A DNA stretch of 64,000 nucleotides. It comes from Acinetobacter guerrae (GTDB lineage: Bacteria; Pseudomonadota; Gammaproteobacteria; Pseudomonadales; Moraxellaceae). Below, in pieces: positions 50,109 to 62,229 of the stretch; position 1 is the stretch's first letter; the number at the start of each line of letters is the position of its first letter. The notes under the pieces are model-generated. The model was not told the DNA's origin, ran no database searches, and saw only the letters and a program-made list of their open reading frames with translations. Both the position numbers and the translations under genes were made by a program. Where the stretch lies: the NCBI RefSeq assembly GCF_009372255.1, contig NZ_LXGN01000007.1, positions 211,001-275,000 of the forward strand, read 5' to 3'.

Positions 50109-51766
50109 CTTGTTCTGTAGTTAATCCCTAAAAGAGTGACTTGCGTATTGGTACGAACATTTAAACCTGCATATGGGTTCAGAATTAAATTATCAACACC
50201 TGTTGCATTCGATAAACTACTAGTATTTGCTGGGATATTATCGCGGCTACGTAAAAAGGCTAAGGTTAAGTCAATATCCGTATCTGCATCAAACCGATAA
50301 CCCAACCCCAGACCAAATAACTGTGCGTTATTAATTGGAATCATAGTGTTACGTTTGTCATCTGGTGTTGCAGATGAGCGAGGTTCATATCCAGCACGTA
50401 GTTTTAAACGATCCGTTGCAGAGTACTCTATCCCAATTCCCCAACTCCATGGAGAAGTAAATTTTAAAGGGACTGCTAAAGTGCTGTCAGTTACACCATT
50501 TGAAAGTAATTTTGCAATTTTAAGTGCCGAAACTTGTCGATCAAATTCGAATTTGAATTGATCCCACTGTTTGTAATCTGTCCAGCCTACATCAAAGTTA
50601 ATTTGTAAATCTGGCAAAATTTTATATTTGATACCTGCCTGAAAATGCGCTGGATATTTTAAATCCATTGAGACCAAACCAGACTCACTGGCTGGAATAT
50701 ACGATGGAAATCCTAAAATAGCAGCAAAAATTTGTCCTGTTGCAGATGAATTTAATGCACGGATTAACTCACGTGGTGCATTGGCATTATCGATATAATA
50801 TTTGCCCTTTAAGCGCATTTTGCTTTCGCTCTGATAAACCATACCAAAAGCAAAATCATCTGATGGTTCCCACATTAACCCTAGGTTATAACTTGGAGCT
50901 AATGATTGTTCCATCGTCGCTTTTAACTGTCCAAACTTACCAAATGGGTTTAGGCCTTCATTGGCATTACATAAACCCAAAAGTAAAAGATCAGTAATAA
51001 TATCTGAGTTATCACGAAATGGTGAGCAGACTACGTCATCAACCATACGCAATACACCAATGAGTTCATTGGGAAAACGTAAGTCAGTTTTTAAAGACAT
51101 GGCCTGATAAGACATACCTAATGACGCACCAAGCGACAATTCATCATTGACCTGAAAAGCAAATGACGGTGATAAATAGGTGATGCGCTCAAACGCCATC
51201 TGTTGTCCCATAAAATTACCAGGATTGCCATTTTCAGAGCCATAACCCACAATTAATGGTGCATAAATCGCTGTTGCATAAGTTACTTTTGAACCTGGTG
51301 GTTTATACGCGACACCAGCCGTAGGCGCTGCAATAGGAACACCTTCGCCCAGATCTACCATTTTCTTTAAAATAGGTACATAGATACTGGCATACTCGAC
51401 ATCTGCATTAACTGTACCTTTAAAATCGGTACATAAACTGGATGGATTCTCAGGTGCATCATTACACACGATAGGATCATCAGAATAGCCAAATACGTTA
51501 TAACCTGCGGGTGCAGAAAGATCACGTTTTACATTAAAGTTTGCAACAATGCCTTGTACATCAGTTTGCAAACCTTCAATTTTAGCTAATCCTGCTGGGT
51601 TAAAGTGAATCGCACTAATGCCCGGTGGATCAGCCGTAACCGCATTTCCCATTGATAATGATCGAATATCAACCGATAAGTTTTGTCCAAGCTGAGCGAA
51701 AGCCACACTTGAAAAGCCCGTTAAAAAAATTGCAGCAGCTAACGGGCGTAGTCTCAGGTATAACAT
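50102..51766 (-). CDS. filD: FilD, FadL/OmpP1-family outer-membrane protein
   Basis: 554 residues: signal peptide (LRPLAAAIFLTGFSSVAFAQ), then the FadL hatch-like start LSMGNAVTADPPGISAIHFN with NPAGLAKI, and a 14-strand-type barrel (LGASLGMSYQAMSLKTDLRF, GIGIEYSATDRLKLRAGYEP) ending in an aromatic residue (NYRTRW). FadL-type channels carry hydrophobic molecules across the outer membrane. In the fil cluster its role may be export or surface display, which is not known. Confidence 0.85.
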   Translation of the reverse strand: MLYLRLRPLAAAIFLTGFSSVAFAQLGQNLSVDIRSLSMGNAVTADPPGISAIHFNPAGLAKIEGLQTDVQGIVANFNVKRDLSAPAGYNVFGYSDDPIVCNDAPENPSSLCTDFKGTVNADVEYASIYVPILKKMVDLGEGVPIAAPTAGVAYKPPGSKVTYATAIYAPLIVGYGSENGNPGNFMGQQMAFERITYLSPSFAFQVNDELSLGASLGMSYQAMSLKTDLRFPNELIGVLRMVDDVVCSPFRDNSDIITDLLLLGLCNANEGLNPFGKFGQLKATMEQSLAPSYNLGLMWEPSDDFAFGMVYQSESKMRLKGKYYIDNANAPRELIRALNSSATGQIFAAILGFPSYIPASESGLVSMDLKYPAHFQAGIKYKILPDLQINFDVGWTDYKQWDQFKFEFDRQVSALKIAKLLSNGVTDSTLAVPLKFTSPWSWGIGIEYSATDRLKLRAGYEPRSSATPDDKRNTMIPINNAQLFGLGLGYRFDADTDIDLTLAFLRSRDNIPANTSSLSNATGVDNLILNPYAGLNVRTNTQVTLLGINYRTRW

Positions 51767-51780
51767 ACCGACTACTCCCT

Positions 51781-52950
51781 TTAATTACGAATTTTTTTAG
51801 CAAAACCAATAATATCCAATGGGAAAGATAACCCCAGTGAAACATCAGGTGTGTCTTCAGTTAAACCTATTCCCAATGTACCGTTCACAATAGTATCTGG
51901 GGAAACACGAACACCCAAAGCAATGGAGAAGGTCGCGCTGGTTTGATCTGCTGGCTTATAGCTTTCACCTGTATTGTAGGTAAATTCACTCTCAGTATTG
52001 AAACTTTGCTGATAAGACATCGTCAAAGAAACATCATAGTTAAACGAGTAAGCGAAACCGAAAGCAAAACCACCACTGATACCTGGATCAAACTCATCGA
52101 TAATTCGTGTACCACGAATTTGGTTTAGACCTGTTTCCTTAAAGCCATAATTTGCTGAAACTGAGGCGAATAACACAACTGGATCAATATATTTTCGTGT
52201 ACTTGCACCAATACCTGCTGAGTAATATCCCTTACCTGTTGATAAATCCTTGGTTGGATTTACTTCATATGGACTATCACCTGTTTTAGTCGAAATATTA
52301 CCAAATAAAATCAGAGGTAAACGCCCTGCTTTTAAAGGAAACGGCTCCCAACGCGCGCCAAACGAAATATCACCTAATCCTGCTGTTGTAGTGTCTTTTA
52401 AATTATCTGACTTCGCGACAAAAGGAAGAGAGGTCGATAATGTAAGATTATCACGTAGACCATATTGCAAGGTAAATGTGTTAGTCAAAGTATGGGTTGC
52501 ATCTTCATCAACCCTTAACTGCGCAACACTACCATCCTGAATCGCAAGGTTAAGTTGACTATCTCGATAGTAGGTGTAATCGATATCATAATACGTCGAG
52601 ATCTCGCCTCTTTTGATCAAAGAGTACTGACGCTCATTTGAAGTAAATACTTCTTGCAGGTTACTTTCTTGTGTTGCATCGCCTTCTTGCTTCTGCAATG
52701 CCTCAGCCGCACCGTTTGACTGAACAGTTTGAGCTGTATGAGGTGGCGCAACTGGAGCAGGTTCAATTGCAGGTGTATCCTCAGGTTGTACAGCTGTTGC
52801 ATTTGGATCAGGTTCTGTAAATGCAGTTGCTGGCTCAGATGCTGCTGGCACATCCTGTGCTTTTACATCGGCCGCATATGCGCCACCCACCATAAAAATT
52901 TGAATACTGACTGCAAGTAGAGTTTTATTCATCCATTGAGCTCTCATCAT
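51781..52950 (-). CDS. filC: FilC, outer-membrane transporter-like protein
   Basis: 389 residues: signal peptide (LLAVSIQIFMVGGAYA), a Pro/Ala/Glu-rich linker (about 30-95), then a beta-rich domain with repeated strands (STYYDIDYTYYRDSQLNLAI, GLRDNLTLSTSLPFVAKSD, GISGGFAFGFAYSFNYDVSL), typical of an outer-membrane barrel. The family is annotated as transporter in Acinetobacter. ATG 52932 (MNKTLLAVS) is an alternative start. It lies 15 bases before filD. Confidence 0.82.
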   Translation of the reverse strand: MMRAQWMNKTLLAVSIQIFMVGGAYAADVKAQDVPAASEPATAFTEPDPNATAVQPEDTPAIEPAPVAPPHTAQTVQSNGAAEALQKQEGDATQESNLQEVFTSNERQYSLIKRGEISTYYDIDYTYYRDSQLNLAIQDGSVAQLRVDEDATHTLTNTFTLQYGLRDNLTLSTSLPFVAKSDNLKDTTTAGLGDISFGARWEPFPLKAGRLPLILFGNISTKTGDSPYEVNPTKDLSTGKGYYSAGIGASTRKYIDPVVLFASVSANYGFKETGLNQIRGTRIIDEFDPGISGGFAFGFAYSFNYDVSLTMSYQQSFNTESEFTYNTGESYKPADQTSATFSIALGVRVSPDTIVNGTLGIGLTEDTPDVSLGLSFPLDIIGFAKKIRN

Positions 52951-52979
52951 CTAATTCCCACCACTTATTTTTTTTCTGA

Positions 52980-53813
52980 CTATTTACGCTTGTAATACAA
53001 GCGCATAAAAGTATTAACGTTCTGACCATAAGTATCTGATTCTTTATTTAGATCAGGCCCTCTGCGTACAGTCGATGCTTTATCTGCAATCTTTTCCATA
53101 TAAAAAGTTGGATATTGGATATCTACGAGTGCATATTTATTGACTGTTGCATCTTCCACATGGCGCATATCAGAATCTTGTAAGGCCAATAAATTCTGTC
53201 TTTGAGCTTCTGGGACATTGATTAAGAATAAAGTATTGTTTTCCCAAATCTGTTTAAATCTTTCCTGATCAAAGCTGATATTTCCAAGCGCGGGGTCAGC
53301 TACATAAACACGCCCATTTTTATAGGCTTTGTAAACGACAAAATGCTTAAAACCAGCGTAAGAAATAGGAACAATTGCAGGCTGCCCCTGTTTAATTAGA
53401 TCAGAGAACTCTCCGCGATAACCACCGCTTTCCAAACCCAATGCTGTCACGAAACGTTTCATATCCAGCAATGAAAAGCTTCGACGTTCTACAATGCGGT
53501 TATATTCACCAAAGCGCAATAAACCATTCATGGTTTGCTGCTCAGTTAAGCGCGTGCCCACATAACCATTTAACAAAGTCGTTAACGCTGCTGAACCACA
53601 ACTATAATCATAGGCCTGACGTACGATGCCACGAAATTGATCTTCAACCGCAGGTTTAATATTGACCTGCTCACGGTGGAAACGAGTGAATGAAGGTTCA
53701 CGTGAATCGAGAACCTCTGTGTAGTTAACAGTACCTGGCGGCTTTTCCTTAATATCAAAGGCTTGAGTCGCAAAGTAATAAATCAGTGCCGACCCCAATG
53801 TAATCTCTAACAT
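52980..53813 (-). CDS. filB: FilB, C39-family peptidase
   Basis: 277 residues with an N-terminal hydrophobic anchor (LGSALIYYFATQAF) and a C39 (bacteriocin-leader) peptidase domain: Q and C of RQAYDYSCGSAALTTLL, H of FKHFVVYKAYKNG, and D of VYVADPALGN, so the Gln-Cys-His-Asp set is complete. C39 enzymes cut after double-glycine leaders. Here it is not fused to an ABC transporter, so it would be a stand-alone protease, perhaps processing a fil product. It is first of the downstream fil genes. Confidence 0.85.
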   Translation of the reverse strand: MLEITLGSALIYYFATQAFDIKEKPPGTVNYTEVLDSREPSFTRFHREQVNIKPAVEDQFRGIVRQAYDYSCGSAALTTLLNGYVGTRLTEQQTMNGLLRFGEYNRIVERRSFSLLDMKRFVTALGLESGGYRGEFSDLIKQGQPAIVPISYAGFKHFVVYKAYKNGRVYVADPALGNISFDQERFKQIWENNTLFLINVPEAQRQNLLALQDSDMRHVEDATVNKYALVDIQYPTFYMEKIADKASTVRRGPDLNKESDTYGQNVNTFMRLYYKRK

Positions 53814-53980
53814 AATCTGACTTTTCTACTTTTGGCATCTGATGCCCTTACGTTGCTATTATTTTTAGAGTAAGTACTCTACGTTCCTTGTCTGTTGAAG
53901 ATACCTTTTTTTATAAAAAAATACAGCTTTTTTTTTATTTTTTTGACGGAATGCGTCTTTTTTTGTAACTGATGTAAATA

Positions 53981-54008
53981 AAAAAACGCGCATCAATGCG
54001 CGTTTTTT
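53981..54008 (-). terminator. strong terminator between filA and filB
   Basis: ACGCGCA (53986-53992) and TGCGCGT (53997-54003) with a TCAA loop, flanked by A6 and T7. It lies 25 bases after filA, so filA is transcribed alone or filB-filF receive only read-through. Confidence 0.9.
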
Positions 54009-54032
54009 TATTATGGCTTAATCTAAATTAGA

Positions 54033-55010
54033 TTAGTGACCAGAAATTGTAATTTGTGAGCCAGGAGTTGACATAGTTGCACCGTAGAAAGTTTTTAAAC
54101 CGCTAACTTCCACATCACCAATTGAATTTGTAGCCGTCTTAGTACCTAGATGGATACCTTTGATATAAATATCGTTACCAGCAGCGTCATTTGAAGTAAT
54201 TTGCAGACCAGTCGTTAATACTTTCACAGATGCATCAACATTTAAGTCACCTGTTGTGCTACCAGTAGAGGCAACTTTGATACTGTCTAATACGATATCA
54301 CCATTACCAGAACCATCATGAATGGATAAATTCGCTAACTCTAATCCACCTTGCATAGTAGTATTCAATTTGATCATCGCACCTTGTGGAGCTGTACCTA
54401 ATTGAATATTCGCATCCATTTTACCGGTTTTTAAAGTCAAACCATTTAAGATTTTATTGTAACCCGTATCTTCTACACCGCGTTTTACTGCTCCAACAGT
54501 ATAAGCCTTACTTTTTGCAACACCTACTTCACCAATATAGATATCAAGACCTGAAACTGCTGCAGCTACGTTTAAAAAAGCACCGTTTGCACCACCAGCA
54601 TCTGTATCAATAACCAAATCAGCCATATTGTGAGAAGCCAAAGCACGCGTTGTATCTAATGCACCATTTTTAATTGGAGCAGTAATTACCAAACCACTCG
54701 TTTCATTGACATCACCACTTATAGCATTACCTTTAATTACAATTGCACCAGCAGTTGAAGTACCACCATTATAATTAGCTGAAGCAGGCGCATCAGGGTT
54801 TGTAGTAGCAGGATTACCTACTTGAGCCAAACCGTCATTATCGTGAATTGCTAATTTATCAATGGTAATTTTAGAAATACCGATACCAATATTCAGACCA
54901 TCTTGACCTGTGGTCGAGCTAAGCGCAGCATCATCCATTGACTGCATTGCCATTGCATTTGCACTGATCGCGATTGAAGAAACTAAAGCAAGTTTAGTGA
55001 ACATTTTCAT
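54033..55010 (-). CDS. filA: FilA, exported surface/filament protein
   Basis: 325 residues: signal peptide (MFTKLALVSSIAISANAMAM) followed by DDAALSSTTGQDGLNIGIGI and a chain of Gly/Asp/Asn-rich parallel-strand repeats (ITIDKLAIHDNDGL, LVIDTDAGGANG, LANLSIHDGSGNGDIVLD), the pattern of a beta-helix or beta-solenoid. It has no cysteine. I start at 55010 with GGGAG 8 bases upstream. Its own terminator and start signal suggest it is made in excess over FilB-F, as a main structural subunit would be. Confidence 0.86.
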   Translation of the reverse strand: MKMFTKLALVSSIAISANAMAMQSMDDAALSSTTGQDGLNIGIGISKITIDKLAIHDNDGLAQVGNPATTNPDAPASANYNGGTSTAGAIVIKGNAISGDVNETSGLVITAPIKNGALDTTRALASHNMADLVIDTDAGGANGAFLNVAAAVSGLDIYIGEVGVAKSKAYTVGAVKRGVEDTGYNKILNGLTLKTGKMDANIQLGTAPQGAMIKLNTTMQGGLELANLSIHDGSGNGDIVLDSIKVASTGSTTGDLNVDASVKVLTTGLQITSNDAAGNDIYIKGIHLGTKTATNSIGDVEVSGLKTFYGATMSTPGSQITISGH

Positions 55011-55271
55011 TCCGTACTCTCCCAAGAGCATTTATTTTTTTTGGTTTTCACTACTCTATGTTTCTACGGTTTTATAATTTCCCCAGTAGAAACGTCCTAT
55101 CCATGAGTAGCTGAATTTGCCTCTCTAAATTACAACTCTGTTAATTTTTGTTCAACTGCTGTTAGTCAAATTTGACTAACTACCCGATAAACGGTTCATT
55201 AACTTATGTCAGTTTAAGTTATGTAGTAAAATCACGGTTTCGACTCTATTTATGATTTTAGGTTTATCTTA

Positions 55272-56603
55272 GTGAAGTTTTTTTGTAAATTAAATCAAAT
55301 CATTAGCTCTGTTTCTGAAATATTATTAAAACTTCATAGTACGCATGGACTGGTGTATCTGAAAGATCAAGACCAACCTATCATTGCTTTTAATCCCTCA
55401 AATTATTTAGTTTATCAAAACAATCAATTTAAATATTTTAAAATTAATGCAAACAATCTTTATGAAATGATGGATAAATTCACTATTGACAATTTCCCTC
55501 AATTTCATCCTTTAGAGAATATTCAAGTATCAACAACTTTTTCGGGTGGCTATATCGGATTTATTTCTTACGACTATGCAGCTAAACAATTTGTCTCAAG
55601 CAAAGAACGTTCCCAACCTGCTTTTTATTTAGGACAATATGAAAGTTTTTTAAAGCAGCAAGATGACGGCTGGTACTTTTATAGCCATGCAAATAATGCC
55701 AAACAACAATTGAATGAGTTGGAAATATTACTTTCCCAACCGATAAAAACTGAAAACCTAGTATTGAATCAAGCCTGCCATTCGCGTTGGTCAAAATCAC
55801 AGTATGCCGATGCCTTCCAACGCATTCAAGACTATATTCTCGCAGGTGACTGCTATCAAATTAATCTCACACAGGAATTTACAACAAGCTGTAAAGGTGA
55901 GTTATTAAGTCGTGCTGAAGAATTATGGAATCTTACCGATGCTCCTTATGCAGGTTATTTAAAACTGGATGATTTTGAACTGCTTAGTTGTTCTCCTGAA
56001 CTCTTTATTGAGTTTAATCAAAAGCAGCTTATTACACGCCCAATTAAAGGTACGATGCCACGTTTTGCTGATCCTAAATTAGATGCATTATCGAAACAAA
56101 AACTGCAATCTTCTGAAAAAGATCAAGCTGAAAATGTCATGATTGTGGACTTATTACGTAATGATTTAAGTGTTTATGCTGAAACTGGCTCTGTAAAAAC
56201 CACTAAACTATTTGAAATTGAAAGCTTTAATCAGGTTCATCATATGGTGAGTGAAATTGAGGCCAGATTAAAGCCTGAAGTCCATCCATTTGAAGTATTA
56301 ATGTCTGCTCTGCCAGGAGGTTCTATTACGGGAGCACCTAAAATCCGTGCAATGCAAATTATTGATGAACTCGAAGGTGCTCCACGTGGTGCTTACTGTG
56401 GTTCACTAGGTTATTTTAATTTCGATGGTTCTGGTCGCTGGAATATCCTCATTCGCAGTATCCAAAAATTTCAGGATGAACTTTCGGTTTGGGCAGGTGG
56501 CGGAATTACCATTGCATCTGATTGTGATGCAGAATATCAGGAGTGCTTTGATAAAGTGTCTGCCATGTTAAATTTACTGAATACATGGCAGCTCAAAGAT
56601 TAA
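55272..56603 (+). CDS. pabB: aminodeoxychorismate synthase component I
   Basis: With glutamine amidotransferase PabA it aminates chorismate to 4-amino-4-deoxychorismate for folate. 443 residues of the chorismate-binding family. The Lys of the PIKGT motif is K259 (TrpE has PIAGT), with MIVDLLRNDLS, LPGGSITGAPK and WAGGGIT also intact. The start is GTG at 55272 with AGG upstream. Convergent with hisC, 19 bases apart. Confidence 0.93.
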   Translation: MKFFCKLNQIISSVSEILLKLHSTHGLVYLKDQDQPIIAFNPSNYLVYQNNQFKYFKINANNLYEMMDKFTIDNFPQFHPLENIQVSTTFSGGYIGFISYDYAAKQFVSSKERSQPAFYLGQYESFLKQQDDGWYFYSHANNAKQQLNELEILLSQPIKTENLVLNQACHSRWSKSQYADAFQRIQDYILAGDCYQINLTQEFTTSCKGELLSRAEELWNLTDAPYAGYLKLDDFELLSCSPELFIEFNQKQLITRPIKGTMPRFADPKLDALSKQKLQSSEKDQAENVMIVDLLRNDLSVYAETGSVKTTKLFEIESFNQVHHMVSEIEARLKPEVHPFEVLMSALPGGSITGAPKIRAMQIIDELEGAPRGAYCGSLGYFNFDGSGRWNILIRSIQKFQDELSVWAGGGITIASDCDAEYQECFDKVSAMLNLLNTWQLKD

Positions 56604-56622
56604 ATTTCAGGTGTAATTGATC

Positions 56623-57705
56623 CTAAAGCAGATTTTTTAAGGTATCTACCAGACGCTGATTTTGTTCATCTGTACCAATGGTAATTCGTAAATATTGATC
56701 AATACGTGGTTTATTAAAGTAGCGCACAATCACGCCTTGCTCGCGCAATTTTAACGCTAATTCAGCAGCATCATGTGCGGGATTCGTTGCAAAAATAAAA
56801 TTGGCTTTAGATGGTAACACTTTAAAACCAATGCCTTGCAATTGTTCCACCAACCGATCCCGACTTTGAATGACTTTTTGGCACTGTGCTTCAAAATATG
56901 CCTGATCTTGAAAAGATGCGACTGCCGCTGCAATGGCAAAACGATCGATTGGATATGAATTAAAGCTATTTTTTACCGCCTCTAAAGCAGCAATCAAATG
57001 TGGTTGTGCAATTGCAAAACCAACTCGCAGACCCGCTAATGAACGTGATTTTGAAGTGGTTTGGCAAACAACCAAATTATCATATTGATCAACTAAAGCG
57101 ACCGCAGTTTCAGCACCAAAATCAACATAAGCTTCATCAATCACAACTACGCGATCAGGGTTTGCTTTCAAAATCTGTTCAATTTCTACAAGTGACAGTG
57201 CAATACTTGTCGGCGCATTTGGATTAGTAATAATAATACCGCCATTGGCTTGACGATAATCATCAACTTCAATCTCGAAATCATCATTCAGCGGAATTTG
57301 CTGAGTTTTTACCGCAAAAAACTGACTATATACGGGATAAAAACTATAAGTAATATCTGGATAGAGAATCGGTTCATCTTGAATAAAAAATGCTTTAAAA
57401 ATATGTGCTAGCACTTCATCTGAACCATTGCCAACAAATACTTGTTCAACCGTGACATTCTGCTGTGTTGCAATCGCCTGTTTGAGTTGCGTTACATCAG
57501 GATCTGGATATAAACGCAATACATCTGCTTGATGGCTAAGTATTGCTTGCACAGCTTCTACCACGTTTGGAGAAGGTGGGTATGGATTTTCATTCGTATT
57601 TAATTTCAATAAATTCTGGATTTTAGGTTGTTCACCTGGCGTATAAGGTTCTAATTCACGAACTTCTGGACTCCAGAAACGCATTTGTTCATTGCTAATT
57701 TTCAT
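56623..57705 (-). CDS. hisC: histidinol-phosphate aminotransferase
   Basis: A PLP enzyme of histidine synthesis (imidazole-acetol phosphate to histidinol phosphate). 360 residues, fold-type [13 protein letters not shown] at the start, [24 protein letters not shown] and the PLP-lysine in [14 protein letters not shown]. Leftward, 130 bases behind the hisD terminator, so it has its own promoter or depends on read-through. Confidence 0.95.
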   Translation of the reverse strand: MKISNEQMRFWSPEVRELEPYTPGEQPKIQNLLKLNTNENPYPPSPNVVEAVQAILSHQADVLRLYPDPDVTQLKQAIATQQNVTVEQVFVGNGSDEVLAHIFKAFFIQDEPILYPDITYSFYPVYSQFFAVKTQQIPLNDDFEIEVDDYRQANGGIIITNPNAPTSIALSLVEIEQILKANPDRVVVIDEAYVDFGAETAVALVDQYDNLVVCQTTSKSRSLAGLRVGFAIAQPHLIAALEAVKNSFNSYPIDRFAIAAAVASFQDQAYFEAQCQKVIQSRDRLVEQLQGIGFKVLPSKANFIFATNPAHDAAELALKLREQGVIVRYFNKPRIDQYLRITIGTDEQNQRLVDTLKNLL

Positions 57706-57840
57706 TTAGATATTCATTCCATTTCATCAAAATCGACTCGCTTTTTTTATCTTAATGGGTGATGGACAGATAACACCATCTTTAAGATTATCTACTCAAG
57801 CAAATCAACTTTATAAATTTCACTATTGTCATCTCTTTAA

Positions 57841-57864
57841 AAAGGGCTGAATTTTCAGCCCTTT
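57841..57864 (-). terminator. terminator after hisD
   Basis: AAAGGGCTGAA (57841-57851) and TTCAGCCCTTT (57854-57864) pair perfectly around two T, 5 bases from the hisD stop. Confidence 0.85.
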
Positions 57865-57869
57865 AATCT

Positions 57870-59177
57870 TTAAAAATTTGTTTCAGGGCAATATCGATAA
57901 CGTGCAGAACGCGCATGGGCATCCAAATTTTCTTGTTGTGCCAATAGATCTGCTGTCTTGGCTAGTGTTTTAACACCCGCTTCTGAACACATAATCAGGC
58001 TTGAACGTTTCTGAAAGTCATATACACCTAGAGGTGAGGAAAACCGTGCTGTACCTGATGTTGGTAAAACATGATTAGGCCCTGCACAATAATCACCAAT
58101 CGCTTCTGGTGTATAGCGCCCCATAAAAATTGCACCTGCATGACGGATCTCTTGACTCATGGCTTCAGCATCATCCAGACAAAGCTCTAAATGCTCAGGT
58201 GCAACCTGATTGATCAGTTCAACAGCTTCCGCCCGATCTTTCACTAAAACCAATGCACCACGATTGGCAATTGAAGTTCGCGCAATATCCGCTTTTGGCA
58301 ATGCAGCTAAATGTTCTTCTATAGCCTGAGCTACATCTTCGAGCAAATCGGCATCTGGAGTAATAAAAATTGCCTGTGCAACGGTGTCATGTTCGGCTTG
58401 AGATAAAACATCCATCGCTAACCATTTAGCGTTATTTTGACCTTCAGCATAAACCAAAATTTCTGAAGGCCCTGCAATCATATCAATGCCAACCTGACCA
58501 AAAACCGCACGTTTTGCAGCAGCCACAAAACGGTTACCCGGTCCTGTGATTTTATCGACAGCAGGAATAGTCTGAGTTCCATAAGCCAATGCTGCTACCG
58601 CTTGAGCGCCGCCAATGGTAAAAATACGGCTCACACCTGCCAAATATGCCGCTGCTAAAACCAATGGATTGAGTTCACCATTCGGTGCTGGAACAACCAT
58701 AATAATTTCGGGTACGCCTGCAACGTGTGCAGGAATCGCGTTCATCAAAACCGAAGAAGGATAAGAAGCCAAGCCACCAGGGACATAAATTCCGACTCGA
58801 TCTAAAGGCGTGACTTTCTGACCTAGTGTATTGCCTAAAGCATCCACATAGCTCCAGCCTTCCTGCTTTTGCACCTGATGAAAGCTACGAATACGCTCGG
58901 CAGCAAGTTCTAATGCTTCACGAATTTCAGGATTTAAAGCATCAAATGCTGCTTTTAATTGCTCTTGAGTCAGTTCTAGGTCTGAAAATTGATGCGCTGG
59001 ATGTCGATCAAACTGTTGAGTGAGCTTAAGAACATGATCATCACCATGCTGACGAACATCAGCAATGATTTGGTCTACAGTTTTTAAAAGTTCAGGGTCA
59101 TTAACAGTCTCAAACGCCAACAAATCAGAAAAGACTTGTTTGAAGTTTTGATCTTGAGTCGATAAACGTCGCATCAA
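57870..59177 (-). CDS. hisD: histidinol dehydrogenase
   Basis: Oxidises histidinol to histidine in two NAD-dependent steps, with zinc. 435 residues: family motifs [19 protein letters not shown], the zinc-site [27 protein letters not shown], and Glu/His of VAPEHLELC. The start is either of two adjacent ATGs. A terminator separates hisG from hisD and another follows hisD, so the his genes are adjacent but apparently not one simple operon. Confidence 0.95.
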   Translation of the reverse strand: MMRRLSTQDQNFKQVFSDLLAFETVNDPELLKTVDQIIADVRQHGDDHVLKLTQQFDRHPAHQFSDLELTQEQLKAAFDALNPEIREALELAAERIRSFHQVQKQEGWSYVDALGNTLGQKVTPLDRVGIYVPGGLASYPSSVLMNAIPAHVAGVPEIIMVVPAPNGELNPLVLAAAYLAGVSRIFTIGGAQAVAALAYGTQTIPAVDKITGPGNRFVAAAKRAVFGQVGIDMIAGPSEILVYAEGQNNAKWLAMDVLSQAEHDTVAQAIFITPDADLLEDVAQAIEEHLAALPKADIARTSIANRGALVLVKDRAEAVELINQVAPEHLELCLDDAEAMSQEIRHAGAIFMGRYTPEAIGDYCAGPNHVLPTSGTARFSSPLGVYDFQKRSSLIMCSEAGVKTLAKTADLLAQQENLDAHARSARYRYCPETNF

Positions 59178-59348
59178 TTTACCTACAAGGTTTTGAGTGA
59201 AAAGAAAAACTTAGTTTACCCTGTTTCATGTGGTTTGTGGGCAAGTTCTGTGCTTATTCGTATCTAGTTTTATAGGAAATCATGAACAAGAAAATAGGAA
59301 AAACTGCTAATCATCTTTAATCGCTATCAGTAATTAAACCCCAAAAGA

Positions 59349-59375
59349 AAAACCGCTGTTGTGAGCAGCGGTTTT
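59349..59375 (-). terminator. terminator after hisG
   Basis: AAAACCGCTG (59349-59358) and CAGCGGTTTT (59366-59375) around a 7-base loop, 14 bases after the hisG stop. Confidence 0.88.
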
Positions 59376-59388
59376 AATTATAAAAAGA

Positions 59389-61337
<1,949 letters not shown>

Positions 61338-61340
61338 TTA

Positions 61341-61592
61341 TTATGCTCCGAAAAGGCTTGCTTTGCGCCATTCGTCTTTGGTCATTGCCCGAATTGTAAC
61401 TGCATGGACTGCACCACTTGCAATATAAGAATTCAAAGGCGCATAAACGGCTTGCTGACGTGCAACACTACGCTTTCCTTCAAATTGATCATCTACAATA
61501 CGCAGGTCAAATTTTCCCGCCTGACCAGTGACAGCCACTTCCGCATCTGGAAAAGCTTCTTGTAAAATTTGAGTGAGCTGCTCACTATTCAT
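61341..61592 (-). CDS. ibaG: BolA-family protein IbaG
   Basis: 83 residues with the BolA fold. The conserved F-D-R-V-region is FDLRIVDDQFEGKRSVARQ, and a Cys/His region for [2Fe-2S] sharing is partly present (VHAVTIRAMT). IbaG partners with monothiol glutaredoxin in iron-sulphur handling. In E. coli and here it precedes murA, in the same order. Confidence 0.9.
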   Translation of the reverse strand: MNSEQLTQILQEAFPDAEVAVTGQAGKFDLRIVDDQFEGKRSVARQQAVYAPLNSYIASGAVHAVTIRAMTKDEWRKASLFGA

Positions 61593-61688
61593 TGCTAGAC
61601 CTCATATACAAGCTTAGGCGTAAAAACGCATTATTTTACTATAAATCATCGATATAATTCAGCACATGTTGATATTTTACAAATAAAA

Positions 61689-61713
61689 AAAGAGGCTAAT
61701 TATTAGCCTCTTT
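61689..61713 (-). terminator. terminator after hpf
   Basis: AAAGAGGCTAA (61689-61699) and TTAGCCTCTTT (61703-61713), loop TTA, 12 bases past the hpf stop; A-rich on the left gives a T run on the minus strand. Confidence 0.88.
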
Positions 61714-61724
61714 TAAAGAAAAAA

Positions 61725-62063
61725 CTACATATCAACAATAACTTGCTGATGATTACACTGTATTTTTCGATGTTTTTGTAATTGGCGCTTCAACTTTTCA
61801 GTCAGTTTTTTGATCGACATATACATATCATCCGCTGAAGCCTGTGCAAAAAGTTCAACACCAGGCAATCGTACAATTGCTTCTGCAATATGATTTGAAC
61901 TTCCTTTATGTGTTCTTTTATCGATCTGATGATCTTTAGAAAGCTTGACCTGCATACTATTGACCTGATCCAGATGTTTGGTCAATTGATCAAACTTGGT
62001 TTTAATACTGTTTTCAATTGCAGGGGTAATAACTAAATGATGTCCACGAATTGTTATTTGCAT
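61725..62063 (-). CDS. hpf: ribosome hibernation promoting factor (short form)
   Basis: 112 residues of the YfiA/HPF family: MQITIRGHHLVITPAIENSI, IKTKFDQLTKHLDQ, then MYMSIKKLTEKLKRQL and a basic tail. It binds the 30S decoding site and helps store idle ribosomes as 100S dimers in stationary phase. I start at 62063 with GAGGG 8 bases upstream; the ATG at 62078 has no such site. It follows rpoN, the gene order of many gamma-proteobacteria. Confidence 0.93.
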   Translation of the reverse strand: MQITIRGHHLVITPAIENSIKTKFDQLTKHLDQVNSMQVKLSKDHQIDKRTHKGSSNHIAEAIVRLPGVELFAQASADDMYMSIKKLTEKLKRQLQKHRKIQCNHQQVIVDM

Positions 62064-62229
62064 AATTCTATCCCTCACCTTCTTTCAGGATATAAAGTCA
62101 TAGCCAAGACGATCTAATGACAAAACAGAATTCTGCATCACAATCATTAAATCATTTCAGCTACTCCTTTGGTAAAAAAAATTCATTATTTTGCAACAAT
62201 GAACATCTAGAATAGTCATACTTTAAAAA

